From Sacculina carcini (lineage: Eukaryota; Arthropoda; Thecostraca; Sacculinidae), in contig OU696574.1 in the NCBI GenBank assembly GCA_916048095.2, forward strand, positions 6,297,587 through 6,361,586: a DNA stretch of 64,000 bases, in the 5' to 3' direction. The position numbers were made by a program, and so were the translations under genes. This document shows, one piece after another, positions 1 to 9,968 of this stretch. Every line of letters starts with the position of its first letter. Position 1 is the stretch's first letter. Under the pieces are notes generated by a model. That model searched no databases, had not been told where the DNA came from, and worked only from the letters and a program-made list of their open reading frames with translations.

Positions 1-974
1 GGCGCCTTGAGCAGGTGATTCATGCCTTTGCTGACCTCGATATCGAGCCGTGGGTAAGTGTACTGTAGGATTATCTCTTTGACCAGGTGCTTGCTGGTTG
101 AGCGAGACAAGCAGCCACCGTCAAACTGGCGCTTGAACACGCTGGTGAGCCGGGTCCACTTGTCACGTGATGACGACACCGTGCTGAACACGGATGTCAG
201 CTCGCGCCGCATTGTGTCGTCGGGGAGCAGCTTGAGCAGCTGCGCATGCTGCTCGGGCGAGCCAAACACATCCTGCTCGTCTAGACAAATCACGCCAAAC
301 TGCTGCTTGCAGATGTCGAAGGCGCGCGCCACCATTGGGTGCAGATGGTCGCCGCTGATGCTCACCTTCTTGGCCTGCTGTCGGCTGGCACGCACCACCT
401 GCAAGTATTCAGCGACGGCAGCACGTGCGGCCGAAGTGAGAGCGCGAGCAGCCTCGTCACACACCCAACAATGCACGCCGCGCCGGCCCGAGAACACCCA
501 CAGCAACCGACTGAAGCCAAAGTCCTCGCGCAGCGCCGCGTCTACGCACTGCACGGCCACCACCATCCAGCGCCAGCACTTGCGACAAATATCGGCGCCG
601 GAGCAGCACGTGCGCACGTCGTCATAGTCGGTCATGTCGATGTCGAACACCAGCTCACGCTGCACCGGCTCGAAAAGCGCAACGGCGCCTCGTTCGCGTG
701 GTCGAAAATTATAGACGGCGCCGATGTCGATCTTGTGCGGTCGCTTCTTGAGCAGCTCACGCCGCAGTTCGCCTGCGTCGCGAAACGACTGGAAGCGCAC
801 GTACACGTCGTTGGCCAGCATGAACGACAGCTCGCGACGGTCGAGCAACGTCGGCCCCATTCCACTGCCGCCTCCGCCACTGCCGTACTCCAGCCAGCGA
901 CACAGCTTGTCCACAGGGAACATGTGGCGGTAGTAAACGGCCAGCAAGTCATCAAATGAGCCGGACTCGATCAT
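1..974 (-). CDS. PRIM1: DNA primase small catalytic subunit (PRIM1), N-terminal 324 codons, runs off the left edge
   Basis: Reading the minus strand from the ATG at 974-972 gives an uninterrupted frame to the window edge. It matches the eukaryotic primase small subunit, which makes the RNA primer within the DNA polymerase alpha-primase complex in the nucleus. Visible landmarks: an N-terminal YYRHMFP segment (14-20); the catalytic FDIDMTDYDD box (110-119, metal-binding Asp111 and Asp113); the zinc site CC...C..C (Cys123, 124, 130, 133); the SGRRGVHCWVCD motif (162-173); and YPRLDIEVSKGMNHLLK (307-323), whose Asp311 is the third catalytic Asp. The family is about 420 residues, so roughly the last 100 lie outside. 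No intron, stop or frameshift is seen. Oddities: a glycine-rich GSGGGGSG stretch (31-38), and high GC content against AT-rich surroundings. The identity rests on the family motifs; the single long exon is seen directly. Confidence 0.97.
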   Translation of the reverse strand, partial: MIESGSFDDLLAVYYRHMFPVDKLCRWLEYGSGGGGSGMGPTLLDRRELSFMLANDVYVRFQSFRDAGELRRELLKKRPHKIDIGAVYNFRPRERGAVALFEPVQRELVFDIDMTDYDDVRTCCSGADICRKCWRWMVVAVQCVDAALREDFGFSRLLWVFSGRRGVHCWVCDEAARALTSAARAAVAEYLQVVRASRQQAKKVSISGDHLHPMVARAFDICKQQFGVICLDEQDVFGSPEQHAQLLKLLPDDTMRRELTSVFSTVSSSRDKWTRLTSVFKRQFDGGCLSRSTSKHLVKEIILQYTYPRLDIEVSKGMNHLLKA

Positions 975-2049
975 ATTGCTCACCACTAGCACTCACACAC
1001 ACGTACACACAAATCTGCCTCACTTCACTGCGGTCAATGGATAACTAAATCGGTCAACAAGTTGCACACCCGTACACACATGTATACAAGCACAAAACAC
1101 GAACGAGACGTTTAGTTCTCACACAAACAGCACACTTCTTTGACAGTTTTAGATTGAGAAGAACAAATACTGATACACTGGCCATAGATTGGTCAAACGT
1201 CAGCGAACGTCAGCAAACGCCCAAAAAGTTGCGCGCATCTATTCGACAGAATGTCTCTAGGACATAAAAATAGTGAAATACACTTGCCAAATCTGTATGA
1301 AGATTGGCGACCAAAAAGAATTGTTAAAACGCTTTGTTTTCAATTCAAACAATGTAATCGCCTAAGGTGAGCCAGACTCTCAAGCTGCTGAGTATTGCCC
1401 AGTTGTCCTGACAATAGTAACTCTCACAAGAAATTCGGGCGAGTGCAGGCAAAATATATCACCGCGATACAGCTCTCATTCTTTGAGAACTCAAAAGAGC
1501 AATGAAAATAAAACGTGAATACAATGTCAAACAACTGGCTCTTCTGGCATATACACGCGACAAATTTGTATAAGGACAATTAATGGAAGACGGCAGCATA
1601 AGCTATTCAGATTTAATCATTGTCTTTCTAGTTTTCTTTAATCGAATCATATAGTATTGTGCTGAAAATAAAGGAATGAACGATAATATGACTTAATGTG
1701 ATGTTAAAACAACACAACCAAAGAGTTATCATAAATATATCAGCCGAACGCTCATGCAAATATCTCGCTACCACAGCGCACATTTCCATCCACCAAAGTG
1801 GGCCTTCATACATAAGAGCGGTAATGCATACGTATAAGCATGTCGGTCGCTCAAAGTGCCCCACTTAGAACCACAGCGAGGTGTTACCTGATACCCCAGC
1901 CGTGACTCACAGCCAGCTGCCAATTATAAGAAGTAAACAAATTATGCTATAAATCATCAACCCAGCAAAACTGCAGCTGAACCACCATTCATCCATTAAC
2001 TTGTATCCACGTGTGTGTGTGCACGTATGTGTTCTTACTAGTTGTTCTT
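975..2049. other. Intergenic region upstream of PRIM1, no gene recognised
   Basis: This AT-rich stretch lies between the PRIM1 start codon and the first LINE relic. Only short frames occur and none looks like a protein. The PRIM1 promoter should lie just above 974, but no clear TATA box was found; an ATTGGTC (CCAAT-type on the minus strand) sits near 1190, which is weak evidence. Short CA/GT runs occur at about 990-1010 and 2010-2030. Confidence 0.5.
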
Positions 2050-2878
2050 ACTAGTAGTCTTCGCAGGAATGAGTCAGAGGCTCGTGACTCCCGCCTTCCA
2101 GCTGTCATATGTCTTCTTAAACAGTTGTGTCGTTGGCTGGTGTACTATGTCGCTTGGCAACCTATTCCATCTATCTACTGCTCTATTTGGGAAACTATAT
2201 TTTTTGATGTCCTTTTTAATCCTGCGTTTTTGTAGACCAAAAATGTGATTCCTATTAGATTTTGAGAATTGAAACAACTGATTTTCCATGTTATCCTTCC
2301 CCGTAAGACATCTATAAACTGAGATTAAATCCCCTCTAACTCTCCTTTCTTCTAGCGTTGTCAAAGCTAACTTTTTTAGTCTGTCGAAATATGTCAAATG
2401 TTTGATGCTTCCTAAAATTTTGTGGCTGATTTCTGTACCTTCTCCAGTTTTTTAATATGTTTTTGTAAATGTGGACTCCAAACAATTTCTGCGTATTCCA
2501 ATGTTGGCCGAATGGTGGATGTAATCAATTTCGCTAGTATCCCCTCATCAATGTACGAAAATTCTGCTTTTATGTTCGCTATCTTGTTATTCGCTTTCTT
2601 GACTATATTTGAAATGTGACTTTCTGGTGAAAGGCTGCTGTGAACTATTATTCCGAGGTCTTTCTCTTTGGAGACGTCCTTTAGCTCAATATCTTTTAAC
2701 TTATACCTCCAGAAAGGCCGTTCTTGCCCTCTTCCAAAGCGTATAACATGACATTTTTCGACATTAAATGACATTTGCCATTTTGTACTCCAGCTTGATA
2801 GTTCTTCCAAACCTTTTTGCAATGTCTGACAATCTTCTATGCAGGACACATTTGTTTGTAGTCTAATATCATCTGCAA

Positions 2879-3228
2879 TATTTAATAATATTTTTTATAA
2901 TATAAATAATATTTAATATTTACTCTTATTTATTGATGGCTGTTATTTACTGAATCACATATTTATTGTTGATTGTTATTATTTATTGAGGAACTTGGGC
3001 GGAGTGACATTATGGATTGTTATCGGATGATGGTTTATTATTTATTGTTATTTATTTATTATTTTCTTTCCAGCTCTCTTTCTAGACTTTTTTCTTTTCG
3101 TACTCTCTTTTTCTCTGAATCTCTTAATCTTTTGGGCGCTTCCGGTACATGGAGCCACCTTAGGGTGGTAATAGTGCTTGCACTCTTCCCATGCTACTGG
3201 ATTTGCCTGTAATTAATAATAATAATAA
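2879..3228 (+). mobile_element. Short (AAT)n-tailed retroposon or 5'-truncated LINE 3' end inserted in LINE A
   Basis: About 350 bp of AT-rich sequence ends in ATTAATAATAATAATAAT and sits in the reverse-transcriptase active-site codons of LINE A. The host reading frame closes up when it is removed, and TGCAA (2874-2878 and 3229-3233) looks like a 5-bp target duplication. The last 170 bp or so recur at 25264-25443. The end, GATTTGCCTGTAATTAATAA, resembles the 3' end of a LINE with an (AAT)n tail, so this may be a truncated LINE or a SINE borrowing its tail. No protein is encoded. Confidence 0.7.
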
Positions 3229-4504
3229 TGCAAACAAGTTCATATACACGCCACTCGGAACGTTTTTTTTCTATATCATTAATATATATCATGAAGAAGA
3301 TTGGTGCGAGCACAGTGTCCTGAGACAAACCACTTTTAACTTTCGGCCAAGACGAGAAATGTCCTCTGAGACACGTTCTCATTCGTCTATTTTTCAAAAA
3401 GTCTCCAATCCATGTTTCCAGTTTCTCGTTGATTCCTCCGATGGTCCTCAACTTGTAGAGTAATTTATCGTGAGGGACCTTGTCGAATACTTTTTCAAAA
3501 TCTATGTAAACAGCATCTGTCCACTGTCCTCTTTCCTGTATATTCTCAGTAATACGACTGTAAAAACTAACAAGATTTGCTGCTGTAGATCTATTACTTC
3601 TAAATCCGAATTGACTTTGAGTAATAATTTGGTTGCTTTCCAGATAATTGACCCACTGTTTTTTATAATTTTTTCCATAATTTTGCATGCGACACTTGTC
3701 AGCGAGATCGGTCTATAATTTTTCGGATCTTCATCGTTGCCCTTTTTAAGCAGCGGTGTACCGTTGGCTTCTTTCCATAATGTTGGCAATTTGCCATTTC
3801 TCATTGAGTTTTCCATAATTATTTTCAAAGGCTTGCATAGTGTTTCGGCGCATTCTTTCAGTACATAGCACGCTATGTCGTCAGGTCCGCTCGATTTGTA
3901 TCTTTGCAGCGACTCCATTTCTTTTTGCACTTGATATTCGGTAATCACAATCGCCTCCATTTCTCTAGACGGTGAATACTCTCCTTCAATTGTGCAGTCT
4001 AGTTCATCTGTGAACACCGATTGGAAATGCTCGTTTAAAATCTCACATATATCATCGTCAGTCGTATATCTTTGTCCATTCACCGCTATACATTGAATTT
4101 TGTTTTTTATTTTGGTACGGCTGTTGATATAGCCGTGAAACAATTTCGGTTCAACCTTGTACTTTTAGAGTATGTCTTTTTCATATTGTTTCTGTGCTTC
4201 TCTTCTGACCTTTGTATAGTTGTTTCTACTCTTTTTGTATCTCTCGTAACTGTCAGAATCTAAGACTTTTCTGTAGTTCTTCCATAGTTTATCTCTCTCT
4301 CTTTTCGCTTCCATGGAAGTTTTGTTGAACCATTGCTTTTTTTTCTTCGTATGTTTCTTGATTGGCACATACGTTCTCACTGCATCATCGTATATACGAC
4401 AAAAGGCGTTATACTGCACATCAATGTCCCCTTCCAATGCTTCATCCCAATTTATATTTCTGAAATACTCATTCAACTTTTTGTAGTTTCCTTTTTTATA
4501 GTCC

Positions 4505-4580
4505 ATCTGTAAGAAGAAGTAAGAAGTAAGAAGTGCATCTGCAGTAAGAAGTGCATCTGCAGTAAGAAGTGCATCTGTTC
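4505..4580. repeat. 18-bp tandem repeat (AGTAAGAAGTGCATCTGC)
   Basis: Three near-perfect copies of the 18-bp unit are preceded by shorter AAGAAGT runs. They lie inside LINE A and add residues of the form QMHFLL in one frame. This is a local expansion that further damages the old coding region. Confidence 0.85.
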
Positions 4581-4860
4581 TACTCCATGCAAAATTACAT
4601 CTCTAGTCAATACATAGTTGAAAGAGATCACGATGTGATCACTTTTCCCAAATGGTGGCTCATATTTGATGCCTTGTACTCCTTCCTTCCGTTTTGTAAA
4701 CACTACATCGAGCATTGACGGTTGATCTTACCCTCTTTTCCGAGTTTCTTCTCTGATGTGGTGCGAGAGAAAAAACTCTTGGGTCAATTTCATCATATCA
4801 TCTCTCAGTGTATTAGTTGTTCCCTCAGAGTAATACTCATAGAAAATAGCCAGCTAAAAT

Positions 4861-5529
4861 GTCGGTGCATTAATAACACAGACAGGCATTTGTATGCATA
4901 CGGCGCAAATGAACTCGCTGACAACATTCAATGTGCGAGTCACTGTCCACCACACAGACACACATACATATACATTCACATGCGCTGCTGTTTTCATACC
5001 CCTTTCAGACGGCCAAGGTATCGACAGACACAGGCACACACACACACACACGTATAGAAATATATATGTACACACGACCCAAACGAATGCTAAGCCATAT
5101 GGTGGTATTCAACCTCTAGGTCAGGGTTTTAACTCGCGGTACTCGCACCCCTTAGGGGTGCGATTTTGGTTCCGAAGGGGTGCGAGGATCCCTGTGAAAA
5201 ATTGAATAAGATGAATAGTTTACCTATATTTTTCCTGGAAAAATACTTAACACTAGAAGGACCGGAAAATTGAACTACTTAAAAAACCGGAGCTACAAGG
5301 AAATTGTAGAGTAGATAAAAGTGATAAAGATAAAGAACAGTGATAAACAGCACCGATACCACCACCGCAAGATTTTCGAGAAGATGCGAGATCGCGAGAC
5401 ACATGCAAGAAGTTAAATGAAAATGCAAGTTGGGCGGAAAACGATGAAACGTCGCTGTCAAAAAGTCAGATATCGCTCGAGTCAAGCATGGAACGCGAAT
5501 ACGCACGCATGATGAATGCAAAAAGTGAG
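4861..5529. other. Non-coding stretch with CA microsatellite and a hAT-like terminus
   Basis: A (CA)n run lies at about 5030-5051. At 5128 the sequence CAGGGTTTTAACTCGCGG, followed by a self-complementary CACCCCTTAGGGGTG, resembles the start of hAT-type elements, which commonly begin CAGGG. No partner end or 8-bp duplication was found. The rest (5210-5529) holds no recognisable gene. Confidence 0.4.
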
Positions 5530-6040
5530 TGACCAGAGCAATACAAACGGAGAATAATTAGCTCGTACATCAAGAGGGCGCTAGTTCACTGTTCAACATG
5601 GACTAATACAGACGCTGGAATCAATAGAGTCGTCAAATTATTGACTAATAACGGCTACACACAAAACGACATCGATGACGTAGTCAGACAAAAACTACAG
5701 AACTTCATGATTAAGACTCAAAACAACCGGGACAGAGACCAAGATACACTCAAAATATATTACAGAAACACTATGAGCTCAAATTACAAACAAGACGAGT
5801 CTGCACTTCAGAAAATCATTAGGAACAAGTTACGCCATATCAACCAGAAACAAAAATTAAACTATTCATTTACTACAAAACTCGAAAAACATATCAGTCG
5901 ATTGTCAAGAATAGTTGCCTACCAAGGACCGAAGAGACGCAAAAAGTGAGCGTCGTGTATTCACATAAATGTCAAACTGGAGAGTGCAGTCTCCGTAATT
6001 CCGAATATATCGGCCACACAACAACAACAACAACAATCAT
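5530..6040 (+). pseudogene. Penelope-like element fragment: RT C-terminal region into GIY-YIG endonuclease
   Basis: The frame through 5560-5949 contains YIKRALVHCSTW, LLTNNGYTQNDIDDVV and IYYRNTMSSNYKQDE, wording typical of the region after the reverse transcriptase in Penelope-like elements. After a frameshift near 5946 the next frame continues with VVYSHKCQTGEC and NSEYIGHTTTT, the start of the GIY-YIG nuclease used by this class. The sequence then collapses into a (CAA)n-like run near 6020. Both ends are missing, so this is a dead fragment. The class assignment comes from recognised motifs; no full element is present. Confidence 0.8.
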
Positions 6041-6094
6041 TCGACATCACCCGACATCACATTTTGCACACCGAATTCCATCCACACAACCACT

Positions 6095-6542
6095 TGGAAG
6101 GTGGTTGAAGAGCTTGGCTCAGACCACCTTCCAATCGTCATCACCACCAAAATCAGAACAGCACCAAACACACCCAGACGCACATACACAAATTACACAA
6201 AAGTCAATTGGTCACAATTCACACACGACACGGAAATTAATAGGATTTACACAGCTCAACACAACATCATACATCACAGACATCAACAAATCAGTCCAAA
6301 CATTCAACGACATCATACACAAGGCAGACAAACAACACATCCCAAAAGGTCACAGAAAACACCACAACACAAACTTCACACAAGAAATACACACACTCAT
6401 CAAACAACGCGACACACTGAAACACTCTCAGACACCACACTCACACAATACATCAGATCAAATACACACACTCAACACAATTATCAACAGCAAAATACAC
6501 GAACAACCATCACATAACTGGCACAACTACATAAAAACACTA
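6095..6542 (+). pseudogene. LINE F, left part: endonuclease C-terminus and linker
   Basis: The frame starts in ELGSDHLPIVITTK, the SDH motif that closes an APE-type endonuclease, and continues through TYTNYTKVNWSQFTHDTE. The linker continues in a second frame from about 6210. The reading stops at a TA dinucleotide (6541-6542), where the IS630/Tc1-like transposon begins, and resumes in frame at 8891. The composition is strongly CA-rich, giving many Thr/His codons. It looks like a Jockey-group LINE fragment; the clade is inferred. The 5' part is absent. Confidence 0.75.
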
Positions 6543-6697
6543 TACCATTTACAAATAGAGTTAATCCAAATGAAAATAGACTTAATCCAAATGAAAATAG
6601 AGTTGATCAAAATGAAAATAGACTTAATCAAAATGAAAATAGACTTAATCCAAAGGAAAATATATTTAAACCAAATGAAAACTGAGTTAATCAGCGC
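6543..6697 (+). repeat. Left terminal inverted repeat: seven 21-bp units
   Basis: After the terminal TACCATTT, seven units of the type GAAAATAGACTTAATCCAAAT start at 6551 and follow each 21 bp; the last is partial. The sequence also reads as a 7-residue peptide repeat (IQMKIDL), but it lies outside the transposase gene and is best seen as a binding-site array. Confidence 0.9.
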
Positions 6698-6956
6698 ATT
6701 AATTTTTTTATTGTATAATAATACATATTTTATTTATACTAATAATATTTTCATCATATATGAATCAATTTAAATTATTTAGTGTTCAAATTTTTGTTGA
6801 AACAAAAAACTTAACGTAAAATCATAAGTTTCTGTAAATATGTGGCTGAAAACTGGAAACACTACAAAAAAAATTGAGCAGAAACTTGACTAAATATTCA
6901 ACAGTCGAAACTGAGTTGGCAATTGTTCTGGAGTTGGATTTACATTTTTAGTAAAA

Positions 6957-8006
6957 ATGAAGTACAACAAAATTAATGAAAAAGACAGAAAAGGAATTAT
7001 TGAAGCTTTTCGAAATGAAGGTGATTGGAAAGGCGTCGCCAGAACTCTTGGTGTAAATGTAAAAACAGCCTACAATTGGTTGAAAAACAACCAGGACACA
7101 GTAAAGCCAAGAGGCGGGAACCATATCCAAAAGACACCTGAAATGTTGATGACATTGGTTTCGGCGGTGGAGAAATCACCGTCCACCACGTTGGAAGAGC
7201 TTCAGACCATTATCAGGTCACAATTCGGATGCCAGGTGTGCGTCAACACCATAAGAAACTGGTTGGACGGCGAGATGTTTTCGCTAAAAAATGTGCGGCC
7301 CACTGTCGACAAAATTAATTCGAGTGAAAATAAAATGAAAAGAGCCGCATACATGGAGGCATTGTTCAAGGTGCGGTCTGAAGGCGGCACTCCAGTATGG
7401 GTCGACGAAACCAATATTAATTTATACTGCAGGAGGAGTCAGGGCCGGTCCAGGATCGGTGCCAGAGCTTCAGTTGTTTTACCGACCAGCAAAGGAGCCA
7501 ACCTCCATATAATAGGGGCCATGACAAGCTCACGAGTAGTGCTAATCTCCACGAAGAGAGGAGCATTTAAAAAGCAAGACTGTGTGCAATGGTTGCAGTC
7601 ATTGATGCAGGCATGCAGAGATGCTGAAATTCACCGGCCCACAATAATTATGGACAACGCGCCGGCACACAGCAACCTGGAGGAATTTTTTTCTAGTCAG
7701 GAGTATTGTGGACTGCTTCGACTTGCTCCATATTCATACCTTCTCAACCCCATAGAGCTATTATGGAGCTCTCTGAAGAGCAATATCAAGCGGCAGTTGA
7801 GACAACAGATGGACGAAATCACTGGTGTGACTGGTCGCGGTGACTGTGGAGTCTCAATGGCCGAACAGCGCATCAGCGCAATGGAAGAAATCGCCCTGCA
7901 GGCCATCAGTAATATAGAACCGTCGCACTTGCAAACTTACACCTGCAGAGTGGAGAAGTACTATTCAGCGGCCATTCGGCAGGAAGATCTTGTCGAAGTG
8001 CCTTGA
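6957..8006 (+). CDS. IS630/Tc1-superfamily transposase (DD34E), intact
   Basis: The 349-residue protein cuts and rejoins the element at TA sites. Residues 1-50 form a helix-turn-helix DNA-binding region (WKGVARTLGVNVKTAYNWLK at 24-43), with a second one near 75-105 (TTLEELQTIIRSQFGC). The catalytic core has WVDETN (Asp150), IMDNAPAHSN (Asp233) and YSYLLNPIELLW (Glu267), giving DD34E spacing. The start is the ATG at 6957, after an AT-rich leader and directly ahead of the helix-turn-helix; 349 residues is normal for the superfamily. It is the only gene between the two inverted repeats and has no stop or frameshift. It is more like the IS630-type proteins found in invertebrates than classical mariner, which is DD34D. 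The family name is unresolved. Confidence 0.95.
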   Translation: MKYNKINEKDRKGIIEAFRNEGDWKGVARTLGVNVKTAYNWLKNNQDTVKPRGGNHIQKTPEMLMTLVSAVEKSPSTTLEELQTIIRSQFGCQVCVNTIRNWLDGEMFSLKNVRPTVDKINSSENKMKRAAYMEALFKVRSEGGTPVWVDETNINLYCRRSQGRSRIGARASVVLPTSKGANLHIIGAMTSSRVVLISTKRGAFKKQDCVQWLQSLMQACRDAEIHRPTIIMDNAPAHSNLEEFFSSQEYCGLLRLAPYSYLLNPIELLWSSLKSNIKRQLRQQMDEITGVTGRGDCGVSMAEQRISAMEEIALQAISNIEPSHLQTYTCRVEKYYSAAIRQEDLVEVP

Positions 8007-8674
8007 AGATTGCTAATCATCTTTTGTAACTTGCTAGTTCACTTGTTGTTTTTGCTGTATTTGTTGTTGTTGCTAGTCATGTGCTTGCAATATATTCTCA
8101 CCGCGTTTCTCATTCATTCCCAAGCTCATTTAGAAAACTCACTTTGCTCATATCACGTATAAACAGCGCACTCCATGTGATAGCAACTGACACAGAAACA
8201 GTCACTGGAACTCGCACAACTGAAATTCATCGATATGGCGCGCAATTGAGCACGTTCAGGCACTCTAATAAATATCGTGCAAATATCACACGACCACCTC
8301 ATCGTGCCACTATGCAGCCGCTCGTGACACTGTGTCCGCTCAAACATGCACACTCGCATAAACAACAGCTACCGGGACGGTTTTAACTGTACATTATGGA
8401 ATGTGTTCAGTTTTGAACACGCCGAGCAGTGCGGTGTATAGACATTGCTAATTGGTGACCAGATTCACTGTCACACAAGACCAATTACAACACCATTATT
8501 AGGTGAATACCAGCATTTATGTAATAATACTCAATATATAATGTATTATTAATCGTTGCGAGTCGTCATTTTGAGCTCCGATTAATCATTTTTGCTGAAA
8601 TAGCAGTAAATGAGTATCAACAATTATTACATTTATACTAAAACATCTACATATTATTTTTGATAATTTTTTCT

Positions 8675-8890
8675 TGGGTTTAAGTCTATTTACATTTGGA
8701 TTAACTCAGTTTTCATTTGGTTTAAATATATTTTCCTTTGGATTAAGTCTATTTTCATTTTGATTAAGTCTATTTTCATTTTGATTAACTCTATTTTCAT
8801 TTGGATTAAGTCTATTTTCATTTTGATTAACTCTATTTGCATTTGGATTAGCTCTATTTTCATTTGGATTAACTCTATTTGCAAATGGTA
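8675..8890 (-). repeat. Right terminal inverted repeat: ten 21-bp units
   Basis: Ten 21-bp units are counted from about 8675 to 8884, followed by the terminal AAATGGTA. Read inward from the end, the variants follow the same order as on the left, including the odd unit GAAAATATATTTAAACCAAAT, but two extra units are present near the outer end and one at the inner end. The repeats have therefore expanded or contracted on one side. Confidence 0.9.
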
Positions 8891-9570
8891 TAGATCACAG
8901 ATCAAACACCTCAAAATTACACAACACACTCAAAAGCATCACACTCTCAAACAGCAACACGCACACACACAGCCATCACGACCGACACAACATCAGTACC
9001 ATCAATTCAACAACAGGCAAACACACTCATTAATCATTACTCACACATCAGCCACATCACTCCTTCACAAGAAGACAGAAAAATCATCAGACGAAAACAC
9101 ACATTCAGCACAGATCCACTATACACACCATTCACACATGGGCAGACACGACACATCATACACAACATTGAACAATCATCAGCCTGTGGTCCAGATGGAA
9201 TAAGTAACATCCATCTGAAACATCTTGGACCACAAGGCATACAGACACTCACCAACATATCCAACTACAGCTACTCACACAACACAATACCTCACATCTG
9301 GAAAACGGGCATCATCATCACACTACACAAACAAGGCACGGACCCCACGTTACCTTCTTCACATCATCCAATCACACTGCTCTGCACACCAAAAATCACA
9401 GAACGCCTCATACTCAAACTCATCACATCACAAATCATACTCTCACAATCACAACACGGCTTCAGATCACTGCACTCTACAACCGCACTGCTCACAAAAC
9501 TCACACAGACCATGATGGGTAACATAAACACAACAAAATCACCACACCGAACACTACTCATAACTAAAGA
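8891..9570 (+). pseudogene. LINE F, right part: linker and first half of reverse transcriptase
   Basis: This continues the frame left at 6542. It contains IEQSSACGPDGISNIHLKHL, IPHIWKTGIIITL, SQHGFRSLHSTTALLTKL and then HRTLLITKD near the reverse-transcriptase motif A, where recognisable sequence ends. Motifs B to E, including the YADD box, are missing. Frameshifts occur between 8930 and 9130. The CA-rich composition matches 6095-6542. Confidence 0.75.
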
Positions 9571-9700
9571 CCGGATGTTCAGGCACCAAAAATTCGGCGA
9601 AATATGCAGACAAAAGGCACGATCAAACATAAAAATAGGCAAATATAGGCATTTATTGAATCCGAGACAAACATTATTATTGATAAATTACGTTGGTATA

Positions 9701-9710
<10 letters not shown>

Positions 9711-9761
<51 letters not shown>
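9711..9761. repeat. (TA)n microsatellite
   Basis: An almost pure alternating TA tract of about 50 bp. Tracts of the same kind border most of the Helitron-like elements in this window. Confidence 0.95.
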
Positions 9762-9764
<3 letters not shown>

Positions 9765-9799
9765 GAAAGAAAAAAACACAAATGACTGCCACTCTTTGT

Positions 9800-9840
9800 C
9801 AAACGTTTCGGTCTTGAGACCTTCGTCAGGGACTATAAAC
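9800..9840 (-). ncRNA. Possible hammerhead-ribozyme-like motif of a Penelope-like element
   Basis: On the minus strand CTGACGA (9829-9823) is followed by a 4-bp stem, GGTC/GACC with a TCAA loop, and then GAAAC (9809-9805). This order matches the conserved core of type I hammerhead ribozymes known from Penelope-like elements. A convincing cleavage triplet and stem III could not be identified by eye, so activity is uncertain. Confidence 0.35.
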
Positions 9841-9968
9841 ATATCAGTGATTGAAATGCAAAACCGTTAGTGATATCTCCATATTGTGCTACATATATGA
9901 CAAAACCTCGTGACTATTTCCTTGAACACACCCTGAAGTATATTACGCATCAAATTTATATATATATA

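Larger units (their letters stand above)
2050..4860 (-). pseudogene. LINE A: degenerate non-LTR retrotransposon ORF2 (endonuclease to C-terminus), CR1/L2-like
   Basis: Minus-strand fragments in several frames line up in the order of a LINE ORF2. Near 4600-4860 is the end of an APE-type endonuclease, with the GKSDH motif near 4640. The linker is at 4165-4506. Reverse transcriptase follows at 3230-4143, with KNYRPISLTS, an AFDKVPHDKLL-like motif A (here VFDKVPHDK) and YINDIE. The active-site box and thumb are at 2412-2878, and a C-terminal RRVRGDLISVY region, with RWNRLP further on, at 2074-2397. The motif A wording and the C-terminal motif suggest the CR1/L2 group; the clade is inferred. Frameshifts and stops separate the pieces, an 18-bp tandem repeat disrupts the endonuclease/linker border, and an insertion splits the active-site box. 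The 5' end is missing. The copy cannot be functional. Confidence 0.85.
6543..8890 (+). mobile_element. Complete IS630/Tc1-superfamily DNA transposon with tandem-repeat terminal inverted repeats
   Basis: The 2,348-bp element is bounded by TA on both sides (6541-6542 and 8891-8892), the target duplication of this superfamily. Its outer ends are TACCATTTACAAATAGAG on the left and the complement of TACCATTTGCAAATAGAG on the right. Each inverted terminal region is made of 21-bp units. One intact transposase gene lies between. LINE F, the host sequence, reads through in frame if the element and one TA are removed, so the borders are firm. Between the stop codon (8006) and the right repeat (8675) there is AT-rich sequence without a recognised feature. 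Intact ends and an intact gene suggest a young and possibly autonomous copy. Confidence 0.93.
9571..9968 (-). other. Penelope-like terminal sequence next to a TA microsatellite
   Basis: Reading the minus strand from 9842, a short frame contains VPDEGLKTETFDKEWQSF, a phrase common at the ends of Penelope-like elements. An alternating (TA)n tract follows at 9711-9761. The remainder (9571-9700 and 9850-9968) shows no gene. The class is suggested by a single motif and is therefore tentative. Confidence 0.45.

Noticed and set aside
58-959. Several open frames of 69-206 residues on both strands over the left edge
   Set aside because: They overlap the PRIM1 coding sequence in other frames. The high GC content removes stops by chance; only the minus frame from 974 matches a conserved protein.
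8690-8929. Peptide repeat (IQMKIDL)n that looks like a coiled-coil protein
   Set aside because: It is the 21-bp repeat array of the transposon end read in frame (21 is a multiple of three). The same array is on both ends, outside the transposase gene.
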